A DNA stretch of 64,000 bases from Turritopsis dohrnii. Lineage: Eukaryota; Cnidaria; Hydrozoa; Anthoathecata; Oceaniidae. This document shows, in pieces, positions 35,601 to 47,282 of this stretch. Under the pieces are notes generated by a model. That model was not told where the DNA came from and did not search any database. It worked only from the letters and a program-made list of their open reading frames with translations. Each line of letters opens with the position of its first letter. The stretch's first letter is position 1. The stretch is from positions 1,178,001 to 1,242,000 of the forward strand of contig BQMF02000029.1 in NCBI GenBank assembly GCA_027922465.2. The letters are read 5' to 3'. The translations under genes and the position numbers were made by a program.

Positions 35601-38600
35601 TTTACATTAGATTCCATTACTCAATGAAATTAGTACTGACCTAATTTTATGGTGTCTGTAAAAAAACCATGTGGAAAATTACCAAGAATGTCGCCGTGAA
35701 TGCCATCTTTAAAAAAAGCGATGTAGCCAAACGTTCCAACCTAAAATGAAGATGTGTATTTATTTCATAATTCTGATTCAATGAAAGAAAAAGGAAATTC
35801 TTCAAAGAAAGCTTCTATTTCACAAGGCAGTTCAACATAATGGTAAAAAATTTGGGTTAGACAACTTTGATCATTGACATAGAAAGCTATTGGTGTGTTT
35901 TAAAGATATCATTTCAGGCATTATAACTCTTTGATGAAAAGTAGAAGAAACAGGAGCTTTATTTTGAAAACGTTGGAATACAAATCTGATTATGCATTTT
36001 GATTGCCATGTACATACCACAATATATATACCAGTAACAAGATTGATGGCTTTATTAATAATTTCGGTCATAGTTTTCATATTGGGATCAGGCAAAGCAC
36101 TGTACATTACTAACACCTGCCTATAATTAAAAATAACATTCAATGTCACTCAATGAACTATAGCATGTTAGTGACATCAAGTAAAAAACAAACTACACGA
36201 AACATGAGGTACTATTACGTTATGCATGTTTTTATCATATCCCCATCAAAAGAACTTACGTCTGACAGGTAAACGATATGGAAATTATAGGTAAGGATTT
36301 GAAAAAAGCTGATGATTGCCAAAAGTTGATTTTGGTCCACCATTCCATGGCAAATACATTTGGCAGTGAAAAACAGACTACCTAAAATGAAAAATTTATA
36401 ACAGTGTTACAGTGGTGTCCACCAACATTATTTCTGCAGAGGTTGATTATAAACATAATCTTCAAATAGACTTACAACAAAGATAAAAAATGCATAGAAT
36501 CCCATAGAAAGGGCATTAAAACTAGCCAGACTGGCCACATTTCTCATCAGAGAAAGTGGAAGTATCAAGCCACAAGAAGCTACCATAATGATCATTCGAA
36601 GTGACCATGATTCCTAAAAATAATGATAATCACAGCAATTAATGTTTCAGCATCACAGAAATTAATCACTTAAATCGCAAGGTATTCCATATACAAAACA
36701 ATCTGCACATCACAAACATGCAAATTTAGAACAGGTACTGCTATGATCCTAACTATAATATCAAACTGCAATTTTTATTACCGGCACACCAAGTAAGTTG
36801 TGCACAACAGCTGGTGCCAAATCACCAATCACAACTTGAAATGCCACAAGGGTTCCTAGAAGCAGGCCGATAATGCTAAAAAAATAAAAATAACCCCAAT
36901 AATAATTCATCATAATGCATATAAAAAACAAAAACAAACCATGTAAATGTTCAATTAAGCACAATATACATACCTTAACTCTGTGATCAATTTTCCTAAG
37001 TTTCCATACAAATGAAAAGCTAAAAATAAAAATTCAACTAATTCTTTGAATAATTTTCAAGAATTATATTCACAAGTTAAATTGCAGCAAAATAGACATT
37101 TAATTGCAAGATGGACTATTCCATACATAACTGCTCGAATGTTGATCTTCTGGTGTAGCTGGAGGCACGAAGCAAGAATTCACATGTTAGTTTTGTTAAG
37201 GCTGCAGACACAAGAACCAACACAATAGCAAGAACAATTCCAGCCTAAAGAATCCATAAATAACAAAGATAACAGAAATTTCAAATCTGTTTGACATTCA
37301 ATTTCAGTATATATTTTTTTATAATTCAAGTTCACCCATCCCAAGCTATATAACTGGTCTACAGACACTACAAAGATCTCTCAAAACATCCGAAGACATC
37401 ACAGGGGAACAGGCTGCTAGCAGCACTGAGTTTATCCTGTTTCGACATAAAACCAAATTATTTTCTATTTATCATGCAATAATTTCCTCTCATATGCGCT
37501 ATGGCTGCCAGAACTGGGCCTTGCATAAATCTACTAATAATAAACGCATTCTTCTTCTCCAAAAAACTGCAGTTCGTCTCATTACTTTTTCTTCCTTTAG
37601 ATTCTTCTCCACTCTTTTCTAAACTTGTTCTACTTTCAATCTTTGATTTGACAAGAACCCTAAATATCCTTTTCATTCATCAAATCCTCAATCACAGAAT
37701 TCCTGATCGCATTCATAGTGCTTTCACTTTTTCCAAATTATCTCATACCATCAATACCAGAGGTAAGTCAGCAGGATCTCTTTCTAAACCTGATATAAAC
37801 ACTAGGTTATATGGTATTAATTCTTTTACATACCAATCAATATCTTGGTGGAATCACCTCTAGTCTACCTATAAACATCGACCTAGCTTCCCTTTCATAT
37901 AACCTACATATAACCCAAGCTCGTCACTGATTTCTTTCTAAGAAACTACCTGACATGCAACTAGCTTCTCACTCTTGGAATTAATTATCTCCTTAATCAG
38001 GCAACCGTGCTTTTTTTTTTATTTATAACTACAATTTCATTTATTTTCTATTTTCTACTGTATTTATTTATTCGTACATTTCTATTTGGTGGCCACCTCC
38101 TTTGTTTAGATTTATCTACTGGGATGGTCTCCGGTCTTTATTTTATTTTTTTTTTAAATGGGTTGCTCCCTGCAAGGCCGAAGCCACTACTAGGCAGAGA
38201 GCTACAAGAGTTATAAAGACAGATGAGAAAAGATGAGAAAAGGAAGAAGAGTTATAAAGACAGAGCAAGGTGGCAGTTAACCTTGGATTTAAAAGATTGC
38301 AGATCATACTCAGCAGGAAAACAACTAGGGAGAGAATTCCAGAGGCAAGCAGTGCGAGGGAAAAAGCTAAATGAATAAAAGTTCTTATGGCATGTTGGGA
38401 CCTGAACAGTCAAAGGATGAGAATTCGAAGAGAGACGAGTGTTCCGAGAAAAAGTCTTAGGAGAAGGTGTCAGTTGATGCAAGTCATCAGAACAATGCCC
38501 ATGAAAGTATTTATAGAAAAGGGACAGGGAAGCAACGTTTCTCCGATGTGAGAGGGGACGAAGATTAGCACAAAGATCAGGGCCAACTAAGTTAACTAAG

Positions 38601-39760
38601 CGCTTCTGAATACGATCGAGAAGATGAAGACAATGAGCAGAGGCTCCAGCCCAAAGGTGGCAACAATACTCAAGATAAGGGCGAATAGTGGCCTTAAACA
38701 TGTAAATGATAGATTCAGCAGAAAGTAAGTGACGGACCCGGAAATGGGAGCCAACATTCATAGCAGCAGATTTGATGGACTTGATGTAAGAATTCCATGT
38801 GAAATTCTTTGTGAAGGTTAAACCCAGAAGACGAACATGAGCAGTGTCGCATCCAGAACATTTATGGGGACATCGATTTTCAGCAGGGGGGGGGGGTAGG
38901 GTTGGCTGTGATGTTTCCGGAAGCTCTGACGTTTTAGTACTTTCAAGAGGCGAAAATCACTTAATTGCATGTTTTATGAAGTATACTTCGAATTTGGTTA
39001 CGGATTGCACAATTTAGAACAGCACCAAAGAGAAGCTCTAAATTACTATTTCACAGACCGGACAAATTTAAACCATGTGAAATGTTACGTTTGAACTAAT
39101 TTGGTATTGTTCTAAATTACTTTTGTTTAATTTGTTCACGAATTTATGAGTCAGATTTTTCTTTTGGATATTTTTTGGGGACATTTTTTGGGCGCCCATA
39201 ACGTTTCAACGTTACCATTTTCGGTCTGGATGCGCCCCTGATGAGATGACTCTGCAAGCTCACTTCCATTCATAAGAACAGAAAGAGTTACAGGGTCCTT
39301 GAAGCGATTAATAAAGAGAAGCTTAGTTTTCGAAGCATTGAAGGAAACCAACCATTTCTGACCCCATTCATTCAACTACTGTCCTAGTTACTTAATTTTA
39401 CTTTGTAGCTATTTTTTTTGTGACAAATAAATATTATTCTATTCTATATCAGCATTCTATAGGGACGTGGCTGACAGTATAATTTTGTGTTCACCCAGAG
39501 GGACTCAAACCCAGAACCCCTGGTGCACCAGTTGAATATATCACAAATGCCACTACTGCTGCTTATACTTTTCACTTTGTTATTTCACAATAGTCAAATA
39601 GAAATATAATCTGCTGACCTAATCAATCGCACAGTGCTAACAAGAATGATTTACAACTATTAAACTAAAATCATACCTGATAAAAACAATAAGGCATAGC
39701 TAGAACGCCAACACCCACAATAGAGTTTGCGAAATTTACAACCCATGATAAACCAGCCAT
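32605..39760 (-). CDS. SLC38A10: SLC38A10-like amino-acid transporter, complete, 12 exons
   Basis: Sodium-coupled neutral amino-acid transporter family (AAAP fold). Exons in coding order: 39677-39760, 37127-37244, 36974-37019, 36782-36875, 36476-36613, 36260-36381, 36018-36120, 35641-35740, 34675-34766, 34377-34494, 33641-33756, 32605-33288; phases all agree, 1815 bp, 604 aa. It starts MAGLSWVVNFANS and carries the family hallmark NSIVGVGVLAMPYCF in helix 1. Later conserved segments are LLLGTLVAFQVVIGDL, LPLSLMRNVASLASF, SFTCQ.QVLVMYSALPDP, FPLIVFPVRAAIN, and the last helices TLVIGILIPHIETVLSITGA and TILVVGMCVMVLSTG: 11 predicted helices. A hydrophilic tail of about 200 residues, rich in Lys, Asp and Val and probably disordered, follows. 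A long C-terminal extension separates SLC38A10 from the shorter SLC38A1-A9, although the human tail is far longer. An acceptor 7 nt before the ATG (exon edge 39767) means the 5' leader comes from elsewhere. The first intron holds LINE remains. Confidence 0.93.
33371..33431. mobile_element. MITE family B, short copy
   Basis: GCCTCGTTTC at 33371 is mirrored by GAAACGAGGT at 33422, with an AT-rich centre. The termini resemble the elements at 33948 and 62208. It lies in the last SLC38A10 intron. Confidence 0.55.
33948..34073. mobile_element. MITE family B
   Basis: Terminal inverted repeats GTCTAACCTCGTTTTCA and TGAAAGCGAGGTTAGAC flank about 90 bases. The subterminal AATAATTAGAAGTA is shared with the copy at 62208-62342, which supports a real family. 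It lies in an SLC38A10 intron. Confidence 0.75.
34231..34347 (+). mobile_element. MITE family A, copy 3
   Basis: Best-preserved copy. It begins CAGTGCGCAAATTCGTTG and ends GATGATTTTGCCCGCTG, with CACTGCGAAGGAG and CTCTTCATCGCAGTG as inner inverted repeats. It sits 29 bases from SLC38A10 exon 34377-34494, on its donor side. Confidence 0.88.
35241..35348 (+). mobile_element. tRNA-derived SINE (family S1), short copy
   Basis: Only the tRNA-like head (GATGGCTAGTATCTTTGAGT, then CCCGTATTTGAGTC) and the tail (CTAAAAACTCCCAGTTACTTACTTACTT) remain. The middle is deleted. It lies in an SLC38A10 intron. Confidence 0.7.
37437..37863 (+). pseudogene. LINE polyprotein C-terminal remnant
   Basis: The plus strand reads SIYHAIISSHMRYGCQNWA, then ILLLQKTAVRLITF, in one frame. 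After a frameshift, HQILNHRIPDRIHSAFTF, HTINTRGKS and SFTYQSISWWNHL follow in another. This order is the standard C-terminus of CR1/L2-type reverse-transcriptase polyproteins. It lies in SLC38A10 intron 1, opposite in strand to the host gene. Confidence 0.8.
38170..39400 (-). pseudogene. Second, different LINE remnant, interrupted by a hAT-like insertion
   Basis: A 169-residue minus-strand open frame (38252-38761) contains MFKATIRPYLEYCCHLWAG, LLDRIQKRLVNLVGP and ACLWNSLPSCFPAEY, the C-terminal region of Jockey/I-like elements. The upstream part resumes at 39240-39375 with WGQKWLVSFNASKTKLLFI, which normally follows the reverse-transcriptase catalytic motif. Bases 38884-39240 interrupt it. 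Truncated at the 5' end. Confidence 0.8.
38884..39240. mobile_element. Non-autonomous hAT-like insertion in the LINE remnant
   Basis: The right end, read inward, is CAGGGGCGCATCCAGACC, a very common hAT-type terminus. The left end starts CAGGGGGG but is blurred by a run of G. It contains no ORF and separates two LINE fragments that belong together. I could not confirm a target-site duplication. Confidence 0.6.
39490..39556 (-). mobile_element. tRNA-like SINE fragment
   Basis: On the minus strand, GCACCAGGGGTTCTGGGTTTGA is followed by GTCCCTCTGGGTG: a B-box-like GGTTTGAGTCC inside a short stem. The A-box part is poor, so this is a decayed SINE head rather than a tRNA gene. Confidence 0.4.
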
Positions 39761-39767
39761 TAAAATT

Positions 39768-42700
39768 CTAAAAGGAAAAACACTATAATCTGTAGGTACA
39801 AAGGTATAAAGGAGATAAAAAATTAAACTAGTTGTTGGAATCGTTTTAATAGTCAATTATTAGACAATTATTGTATAAACAAAAATTCTTAAGGAGGCTT
39901 TTCTCCTATTTATTTCGTTATCAGGTTTCAAATAATCGAGTCTGCACACTGCTGAATGCACCCAAATCAAGAGAATTGTGCCACGTATTGTGCACCTTAT
40001 ATCTAAAAATTGATAAGTTGAAAGGTATATATAAATAATATTTTGTTTGTAACAAAACAATATGGAAACAAAACTGTTAATATATTTATTTTTTTCAGAC
40101 TGAGCTGTTTCTTGTATATATATTTATGTAAACCCAGAAATCCATTAACAAATTAATCTTCATCTCTTATCCATCCTCTATTATCATTCTGTGTGTATTT
40201 ATTGAACATTTTTTTGTTACAGCAACTTAGGAAACGTTCTTATTCTGTTTTCATTTGTTTGACATAAACACAAATAAAAACACAGGGTTTTAGCCAGAAC
40301 TTAATAAAATACCACGTATTACCAGAATTGGGAAGTTCTGTTGCCGAATGTCACCCACCATGGTTGGGTGACAAAGAAACTTTGGGGATCTAAAAGACTC
40401 CCTAAAATCAACTTCTCTGTGATTTTTGAGCATATAAATAACAACATAACTTCATCGTTTTTTCATTCATTTTTTTGACCAATAGATTTTTTCTTTCCAG
40501 TCTTGCCATTATGAGGCGCACTCCTAGAGTTAGTTAAGACGCGCTTTTAATCGCGCACATAGATACACTTTAAAAACATGCTCAAATTATTATATTAGTT
40601 TTCGTGCTCAATTGACAGTGAAGGATAACTTAGGTATATTAAGTGATTATTCACCAATTTGCTGTTGCTAGGGAGAATGGCCACCATTGCTAATGTAATT
40701 TTGAAATTTCCTTCGTTATACCAATTCATTTCTTCACCTAACGAAAGAATATGAAAACAAAAGTGGTACCAGCAGGACTCGTTTTCGTGTTATTCAATGA
40801 AATTAAAAAGCATCTTGGTATCCACTCCCTTACAATCAGAGAAATGGCAGCTTAACCGAGGTTTCTACAAACAGAAACTTACGCTCAAAATAAAACATCG
40901 TTGATGGAACTCATTTAAAATGAAATGATGCAAACAAAAGAAGAAGTTGAATTGGAAGAAAAAGATTCAAAATAGAAAATTAATCTCAGCCATCTGACTT
41001 TCAGCTTTTAGTTGAATTGATTTCTTCATTCATTAGTTCGGATATATTTTGTTTTGTGAAGTTGTTTACGCGCTCGATATCACGTTACGAGGGTATGGTA
41101 AATTCGGCCTGTAAAGTATTTATTAACACATTAAATGCTTTTTCCTACAATAACCTAAAAATATTGAAATTTTATCAAATGGGAAAACGTAATGTATACA
41201 AATTTCGGAATTTTCTGACAATTGGGAATACCACGTTATATGCGGTATGACAGGGCTGGCTAAAGCCCTGAAACAATCATTCAAATTCTATCTGTCCATA
41301 GCAATGAAGGAATAAAAAGAGAAACTTAAAAATAGAATGAAGGAAGCTCAATTTAAACACCAGTAATTTTTGGTTCCCATGTTAAACAAAGAGAATGTTT
41401 TCATGACGTCAAAAGTTTTAGAATTCAGTTGTTCATTATGTTAGCAGCATGATAATTGGAGGTAAATACAAGATATGAACATAAACAGCCTTTACCTAAG
41501 GAATTCCCTGACTTTTCCTGAAAATTATACTAATTCCCCATGAAAATAATCCTTAAAATAGTTTCATCCTGACTTTCTCATAAAATACATTTTCACATGT
41601 TCTTCCCTGACCTTGGGGTTAATATCTTCTGAAGCATCATTCAATATAAAGAGACTTGAAGCTCAGAACAAAGACATTCATCCAGTTTCAAATCAACTGG
41701 GACCCAAAGACAGGCTGAAACAGGATCAAGCATCCTCAGTTAGGACCACTCGACCAAAACTTGCAATAAAAAGCGTTTCATACTACTTTATGACAGCCAC
41801 ACGACGAAGTGCATTCACAACCTTTTCTTTTGATTTGAGAATACAAGATTGAGAAATGTATTGTAAAATCGTTAAAGAAGTAATTATCAATCTGATTCAA
41901 TTTGTAACTTAGGACTCTTTACTTTGTACATTCACGTTGATAGAAATAAATTGTCCAGAACAAATTACTTGTTTTTCTATGAAACCCGAGAATATGTGAA
42001 TAGAATTTGTCGAGATACAGACGAAGTTCATCGTAATACTAAGGCACAAAAGATCGGGAGCACAAAAATTTTCGCGACTTTCGCGACATTTTGTGTACGC
42101 AACATTTTGCTTTTTTAGGATTCACGACTTTATATGCTGGCGACTTCAATATTTTCACAAAAAACATGTAACGGATTTGCAGCCATTTATTTTTTTTTTT
42201 TCGTTTCCAGAAAAGTGAACCTGAAGAGTGCTTGTGACTTTTTGTAATATTTTCGTATTCAGATTGAATAACTTCGTTTCCAGATCCCCAAAATAAGTAG
42301 GTAGTGGTGTAACTCAGGGGTTGCCTTGGGTGCGATCACACCACCCTCGGATTTAGTTGGCCTTTTTTTTACCAAGCAATTTTTCAAGCGATATTCTTTC
42401 TATATACTAAATTTCAAAAGAGCCATTCTAAAAAAAGTGCGACATTCAGTGTCACAAGCTTTATACACTTAAAACAAAATACTTTTCGTCACAAAAAACA
42501 CATTAAATTATTGGTGGACACTTTGCTGGTAAACAGTTCTAAGTAACTTTAACGATTTTCTGACCGTTGAAAAATTTAAGAGTCAGTTCTGACCTATTCA
42601 TAGTTGCTCAGAGTAGCGTTTTTTCGATGTCACAAAGTCAATAGTGGGTATTTGCAGAGGTTTATTTACAACACAATGGCTCTGACTAAAAATTTAAGTG

Positions 42701-45700
42701 TGTATAAGGTATATGTTCAACATTTCTGCTTTCGCTCTTTGCTAGCATTTCCAGACCAAAAAATCAAATTTGTCAAAAAGCTATGAAACTATGCTGATTG
42801 GATAGATCTTTTCAAGAGAAAAAAAATGAGGGGTCATACACCTCTCAACGATAAGCCGTTCCGAAGTTATAGGAAATTTAGTATTGGAAATTTGGGGCAA
42901 TTCTTGACATTCTGTTAGATATTTTCCCTATAGTTTTCAACTGTAATAATATGTCTAATGGCACCAAAACATTGGATTTTTTCTTGAAAATAAGGTTGAA
43001 GAATATTGTCATAACTTTTTAACATTTCATAATTTGGACTTAATATTTTCAGCGTATATTGGAATAACCATTTACTACAAAGAGCAATATTTGTTTTCAA
43101 TTAATACTATCCATAGCAACAGGGATCTCCCCCATGGCAACAACACATAAAATAGGGCCAAAACAAGAATTTACAGGCAGAAGCTCCAAAAAAACAGATA
43201 CTTTACTACTTCAAACTAAGGTGGAGCAAAGAAACATTAAGTTAGCGGAAGCAAATCACACATTACTTCAAGGTTTACCCCAAATTTTCCCTAGCAACGG
43301 GGTAAAATCAAGACAAAAGGCACATTTCAAGTAGTTACAATACTAGAAATGGGGCAACTGAAAACTTTTGACTCTGGTTAACAGAAAATAAGTAAATATG
43401 AGGTGTGGTGATTATACATTCTAGTGAATTTCATAATTTACCCCAAATTTTCCCTAGCGACGGGGTAAAATCAAGACAAAATGCACATTTCAAGTAGTTA
43501 CAATACTAGAAATGGGGCAACTGACAACTTTTGACTCTGTTTAAACAGAAAAGAAGTAAATATAGTGTGTGGTGCTTATATATACTAGTGAATTTCAAGA
43601 TTTACCCCAAATTTTCCCTAGCAACAGGGTAAAATCAAAAGACGACAAACAAGAAGACGTATCATAAAAACATGTATATATTATAATATCAAAATCCAAT
43701 TTCATTGGTTTCTGTTTTTCATTGGGCGAACTGACAAATAGGCATAAATAATCATTGATAATAGATACATTTGGAACTACAGACAACAAACAGTTAATTT
43801 CGGTAAGATATTAGATTTATTAACAAACATTTTATTATAAATCATTAATAATAAAAATAACTTATCTTCATATAAGAAACTGTTATATATTTAAAGGGAA
43901 AGTTAAGGCTTTGTGAATGATAAAACATATCAATAATGGATCATTTAAAAACAAAGGTGACGAATATACAACTTATTTTACTCCTGTCAAATGTTTATTT
44001 ATAACAAAATCTGCCATTTTGAAATTTGAATCGTTCATATTTTTTCGGAAAAGGAAAACATTGAAATCAGGGGTGAAATAGCCAACTTTGAGGTGCTTTT
44101 CCTCACTGGATTGAGTGATATTTACAGGAAAATAATTACACAGTTGGAAAGAGGAAGGATTGAAGTGATAGTTTTTGGACCGGAAGAGAAAAAAATTTTT
44201 TTGAGCGAAAAAATTGGAACTGATATAACAGAAAATTAATGAAATATCATAGAAGGGCTATCGGAAACAACTTTTCCGGGTGATTTTTGGATTCCCCAGC
44301 CCTTTTTTACATAATCTACAAAGTTTGACATCAATTCAACAAGCCAATCCACCGCGCTGAACATCAAAGTGATTCTTGGTCGAATATTTTCGTGGCCACA
44401 GGCGGGAAAACCGGCAAATCAGATCATTTCTCAGCCGTAAATTAAGTATTTCACCGAATAGCAAACTGGGCAAATTAGATATCGCCGGAAAGCCAAAAAA
44501 TCAAGGAAAACAATAAAAAAAACTGGAATCGGCTAGCGCGATCCAAAAGAAAGATAATAACTGTTGAAGTTGAGTTATTTTTCGAATTTTTTTTATGACG
44601 TCAGGATTTTACACGGCAATCTTTGGAAATGCTATCTTTGCAGCTTTGATTGACTCATTGACTCATCCTGACTTTCTCTGACTGTATGAACCCTGTAACA
44701 GTGTTTAACTGTAAAGCTGATGGTGATGGTTGTATATATGGCGTATTACGCTTGAAGTAGAATCGGTGCTATTTCCTCTTTACGCACCCTGATCCTAAAC
44801 CCTAACCCTATTATAAACCCTCCCCTGCACCAGGCTGCTGGACTGGTGGGGAGGACATCCGGACGGACACGGAGAGTATGTAAATATAAAATCTTGTTGT
44901 TGAAGCACTTGTTATTTTTTTCTTCGTGAGTTTATAAAATCATTAAATTAAATGATTCAGACGCTCATCTGACTTAACAGTCTCAAATGGGTTTTCTTTC
45001 ATCCCAGATATATCGGAATCAATAAAAATAATCCCATAGTGACTAAAAGAGTTGGGGAGAATATTAGAAAATTACTTAAAAGTTAGTTTATAAAGTTATT
45101 TTCATAACTTTACTATTTCAAGTCTTATTTAAAGACGTACCAGATGAGTGGTGGAACTTGAATTTAACTTTGTTTTGAGATCTTCGGAACAGATCAACGC
45201 GTCTCATGCCGCCATTTATTTTTTTACTTCCATGACGTGGGAATGAAAATCTGTTGGGCGCTGATTCCGCATTAATACATTTTGCATTGCTTCCTTAATT
45301 GCCAGTCCTTTTCTGCAAGATTCCATTGGTAAGTCTTTCATGCTTTATTAACTGTTTTGACAATTAAATGATTATCCACCAGGCTTAGTCAAGCAAATTA
45401 ATCATAAAGTGTGATTCTGGAGGATCATCCTAGTTAATATCAATTTGGCACTGCGTAACACGAGTTACATAGTCACTTTCGTTTTCTATTTAATACTGTG
45501 TGTACCAATGATATATATATTTCGCTTCGCTTATATCATTGGTGTGTACCAAATCCCCTTCAATACAGTGATCTGATAATCATGGTCATTGTGGTTACTT
45601 CTCATGGAATTTTGACATTATGATCTCAAGCTGGATAGGTACATCATGGAAATTGGAAACACCACAAACCAGTGTGTTTTTGGTTGAAATACACCTACTA

Positions 45701-45859
45701 TTATTATGCAAATATTACTTACTTGCTTGATTTACTTGATATTGTTTCTGTGAATCCTCACACATCCAACTCGTCGAGTCCAATGCAGTTCTTCATATCT
45801 GGAAGGCTGTTTGAGTCAGCTTGCCTGAACTGGACATACCCAGGAATAAGAGGGTGATC
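39768..45859. other. Gene-poor region upstream of SLC38A10
   Basis: Six kilobases, very AT-rich, with no open frame that looks like protein and no recognised exon. It contains a 163-bp tandem repeat (43274-43640), a near-perfect palindrome at about 40349-40371 around CCATGG, and scattered CCTGACTTT motifs (41500-41620 and 44660-44700) that echo the hAT-like element at 50029-50466. A missing 5' leader exon of SLC38A10 could lie here. Confidence 0.65.
43274..43640. repeat. Tandem repeat, about 163-bp unit, 2.2 copies
   Basis: TTTACCCCAAATTTTCCCTA starts at 43274, 43437 and 43601, and the intervening about 140 bases are nearly identical between the first two units. The third is cut short by unrelated sequence. 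Confidence 0.92.
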
Positions 45860-47282
45860 AGGCACAGTACGCACGATATTTATCAAGTTTTGTTTTGAAG
45901 ACATTCTTAGCACAATTGGTACAATTCCTTAGTTCCCTATGAAGCCCATTGAAGAGTTTTGGACCACGAAAAGCAAAGCTGCTAGTGATCAGACTACTGT
46001 AGGGCCCAAGCTTGGGTATATACTCTGGTAGAGAACAGTTTCTACCAAGTCTCTGGTGTGTATAAGTAGTTTATACCACCAACCATCTGTCCGCCCTCAG
46101 TGTGTTGAAAGTTGGGCACCAAACCTTCTAGAATTGACCAGATGTAGATTACTTGGTAGCGTTCTCTTCTTCTTTCCAGGCTGTAGAGCTTTAGACATTT
46201 CAATTGCTGCCAGTAGGATAGATTATGCATGCTCTTAATTTTTCCGACAAAAGCACGCTGGACCATCTCAATCTTTTGTATATCTGATCTTCTTGTTGGT
46301 GACCATAATTGGGAGCAATAATCAAGAATCAATTGACTATGACGAAATAAATAATCACTGACCCATTCTAATTCCTTGCCACATATTCCATAATAGGGTA
46401 GTTTTTGCAAAAGACAGCTGTGGCTTACGCTATCAAATGCCTTCTTTAAGTCCATTAACAAGGCCCCTGTGACACGACCTTTATCCATGACGAATCTAAT
46501 GTCATCAGTGATTTTCACGACTGCACCTTTGGTTGATCTTTTTTTACGAAAGCCATACTGCAATTCATTGAATAGCTCATTTTCTTCCAGATACGCTGAT
46601 AACTGGTTGTAAACAATCCTTTCAACTACTTTCGATAAAGTGTTTAAGACCAAGATAGGTCTGTAATTGTCTATATTTTGTCTCTCGCCAGACTTAAATA
46701 ATGGCTTTATTTTGGCAATCTTTTCCCATGTAGGAAAGGTAGAGTGTTCAGGCTCAGGTTGATGAGGAATGTTAATGGTGCTGACAGTTCATTGGCTGTG
46801 TCTTTTATCATTTTTGCCGGAATTCCGTCAGTACCAGCAGCTTTGGATGTATTAATCAGAATTTTCAGTATACCTCAGCATGAGACACATTTTAAAACTT
46901 AAATACAACTATTTGGATTTATTTGCAATAAGTAATTTTGATGGTTGAACGATTTCCAGGTGGTGTTTACAAGTGGTAGTCGTTATAATGCTTGACCCAA
47001 TGGTAGTAAAAAATGTGCATAAAGCATTGGCAATGGTACTTTTGCAAGATGTTATAATTTGTTAATTTTGTAAGTTCTACTGGAAACACTTGCCTCTTTA
47101 GTAGGATAACACTTCTTTATCTGGTTCCAAAATTTACTTGGTTGGTCAGCAGTATCTCTGAATGAATGTCGGATATGGTTTGCTTTGGCATTAGTCGATT
47201 TGTAACAGCATTTCTAAAGCGTTTGTAACCTAACCAGTCTTGTTTATTTTTCAATTTTTTATAATGACGTAGGTGCCTCATT

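Noticed and set aside
41251..41272. CAGGGCTGGCTAAAGCCCTG as a tiny hAT element
   Set aside because: A 20-base palindrome with hAT-like ends but essentially no interior; could equally be an excision scar or chance.
44786..44822. CCTAAACCCTAACCCTA as an interstitial telomere
   Set aside because: Only about two imperfect CCCTAA units; too short to separate from chance in AT-rich DNA.
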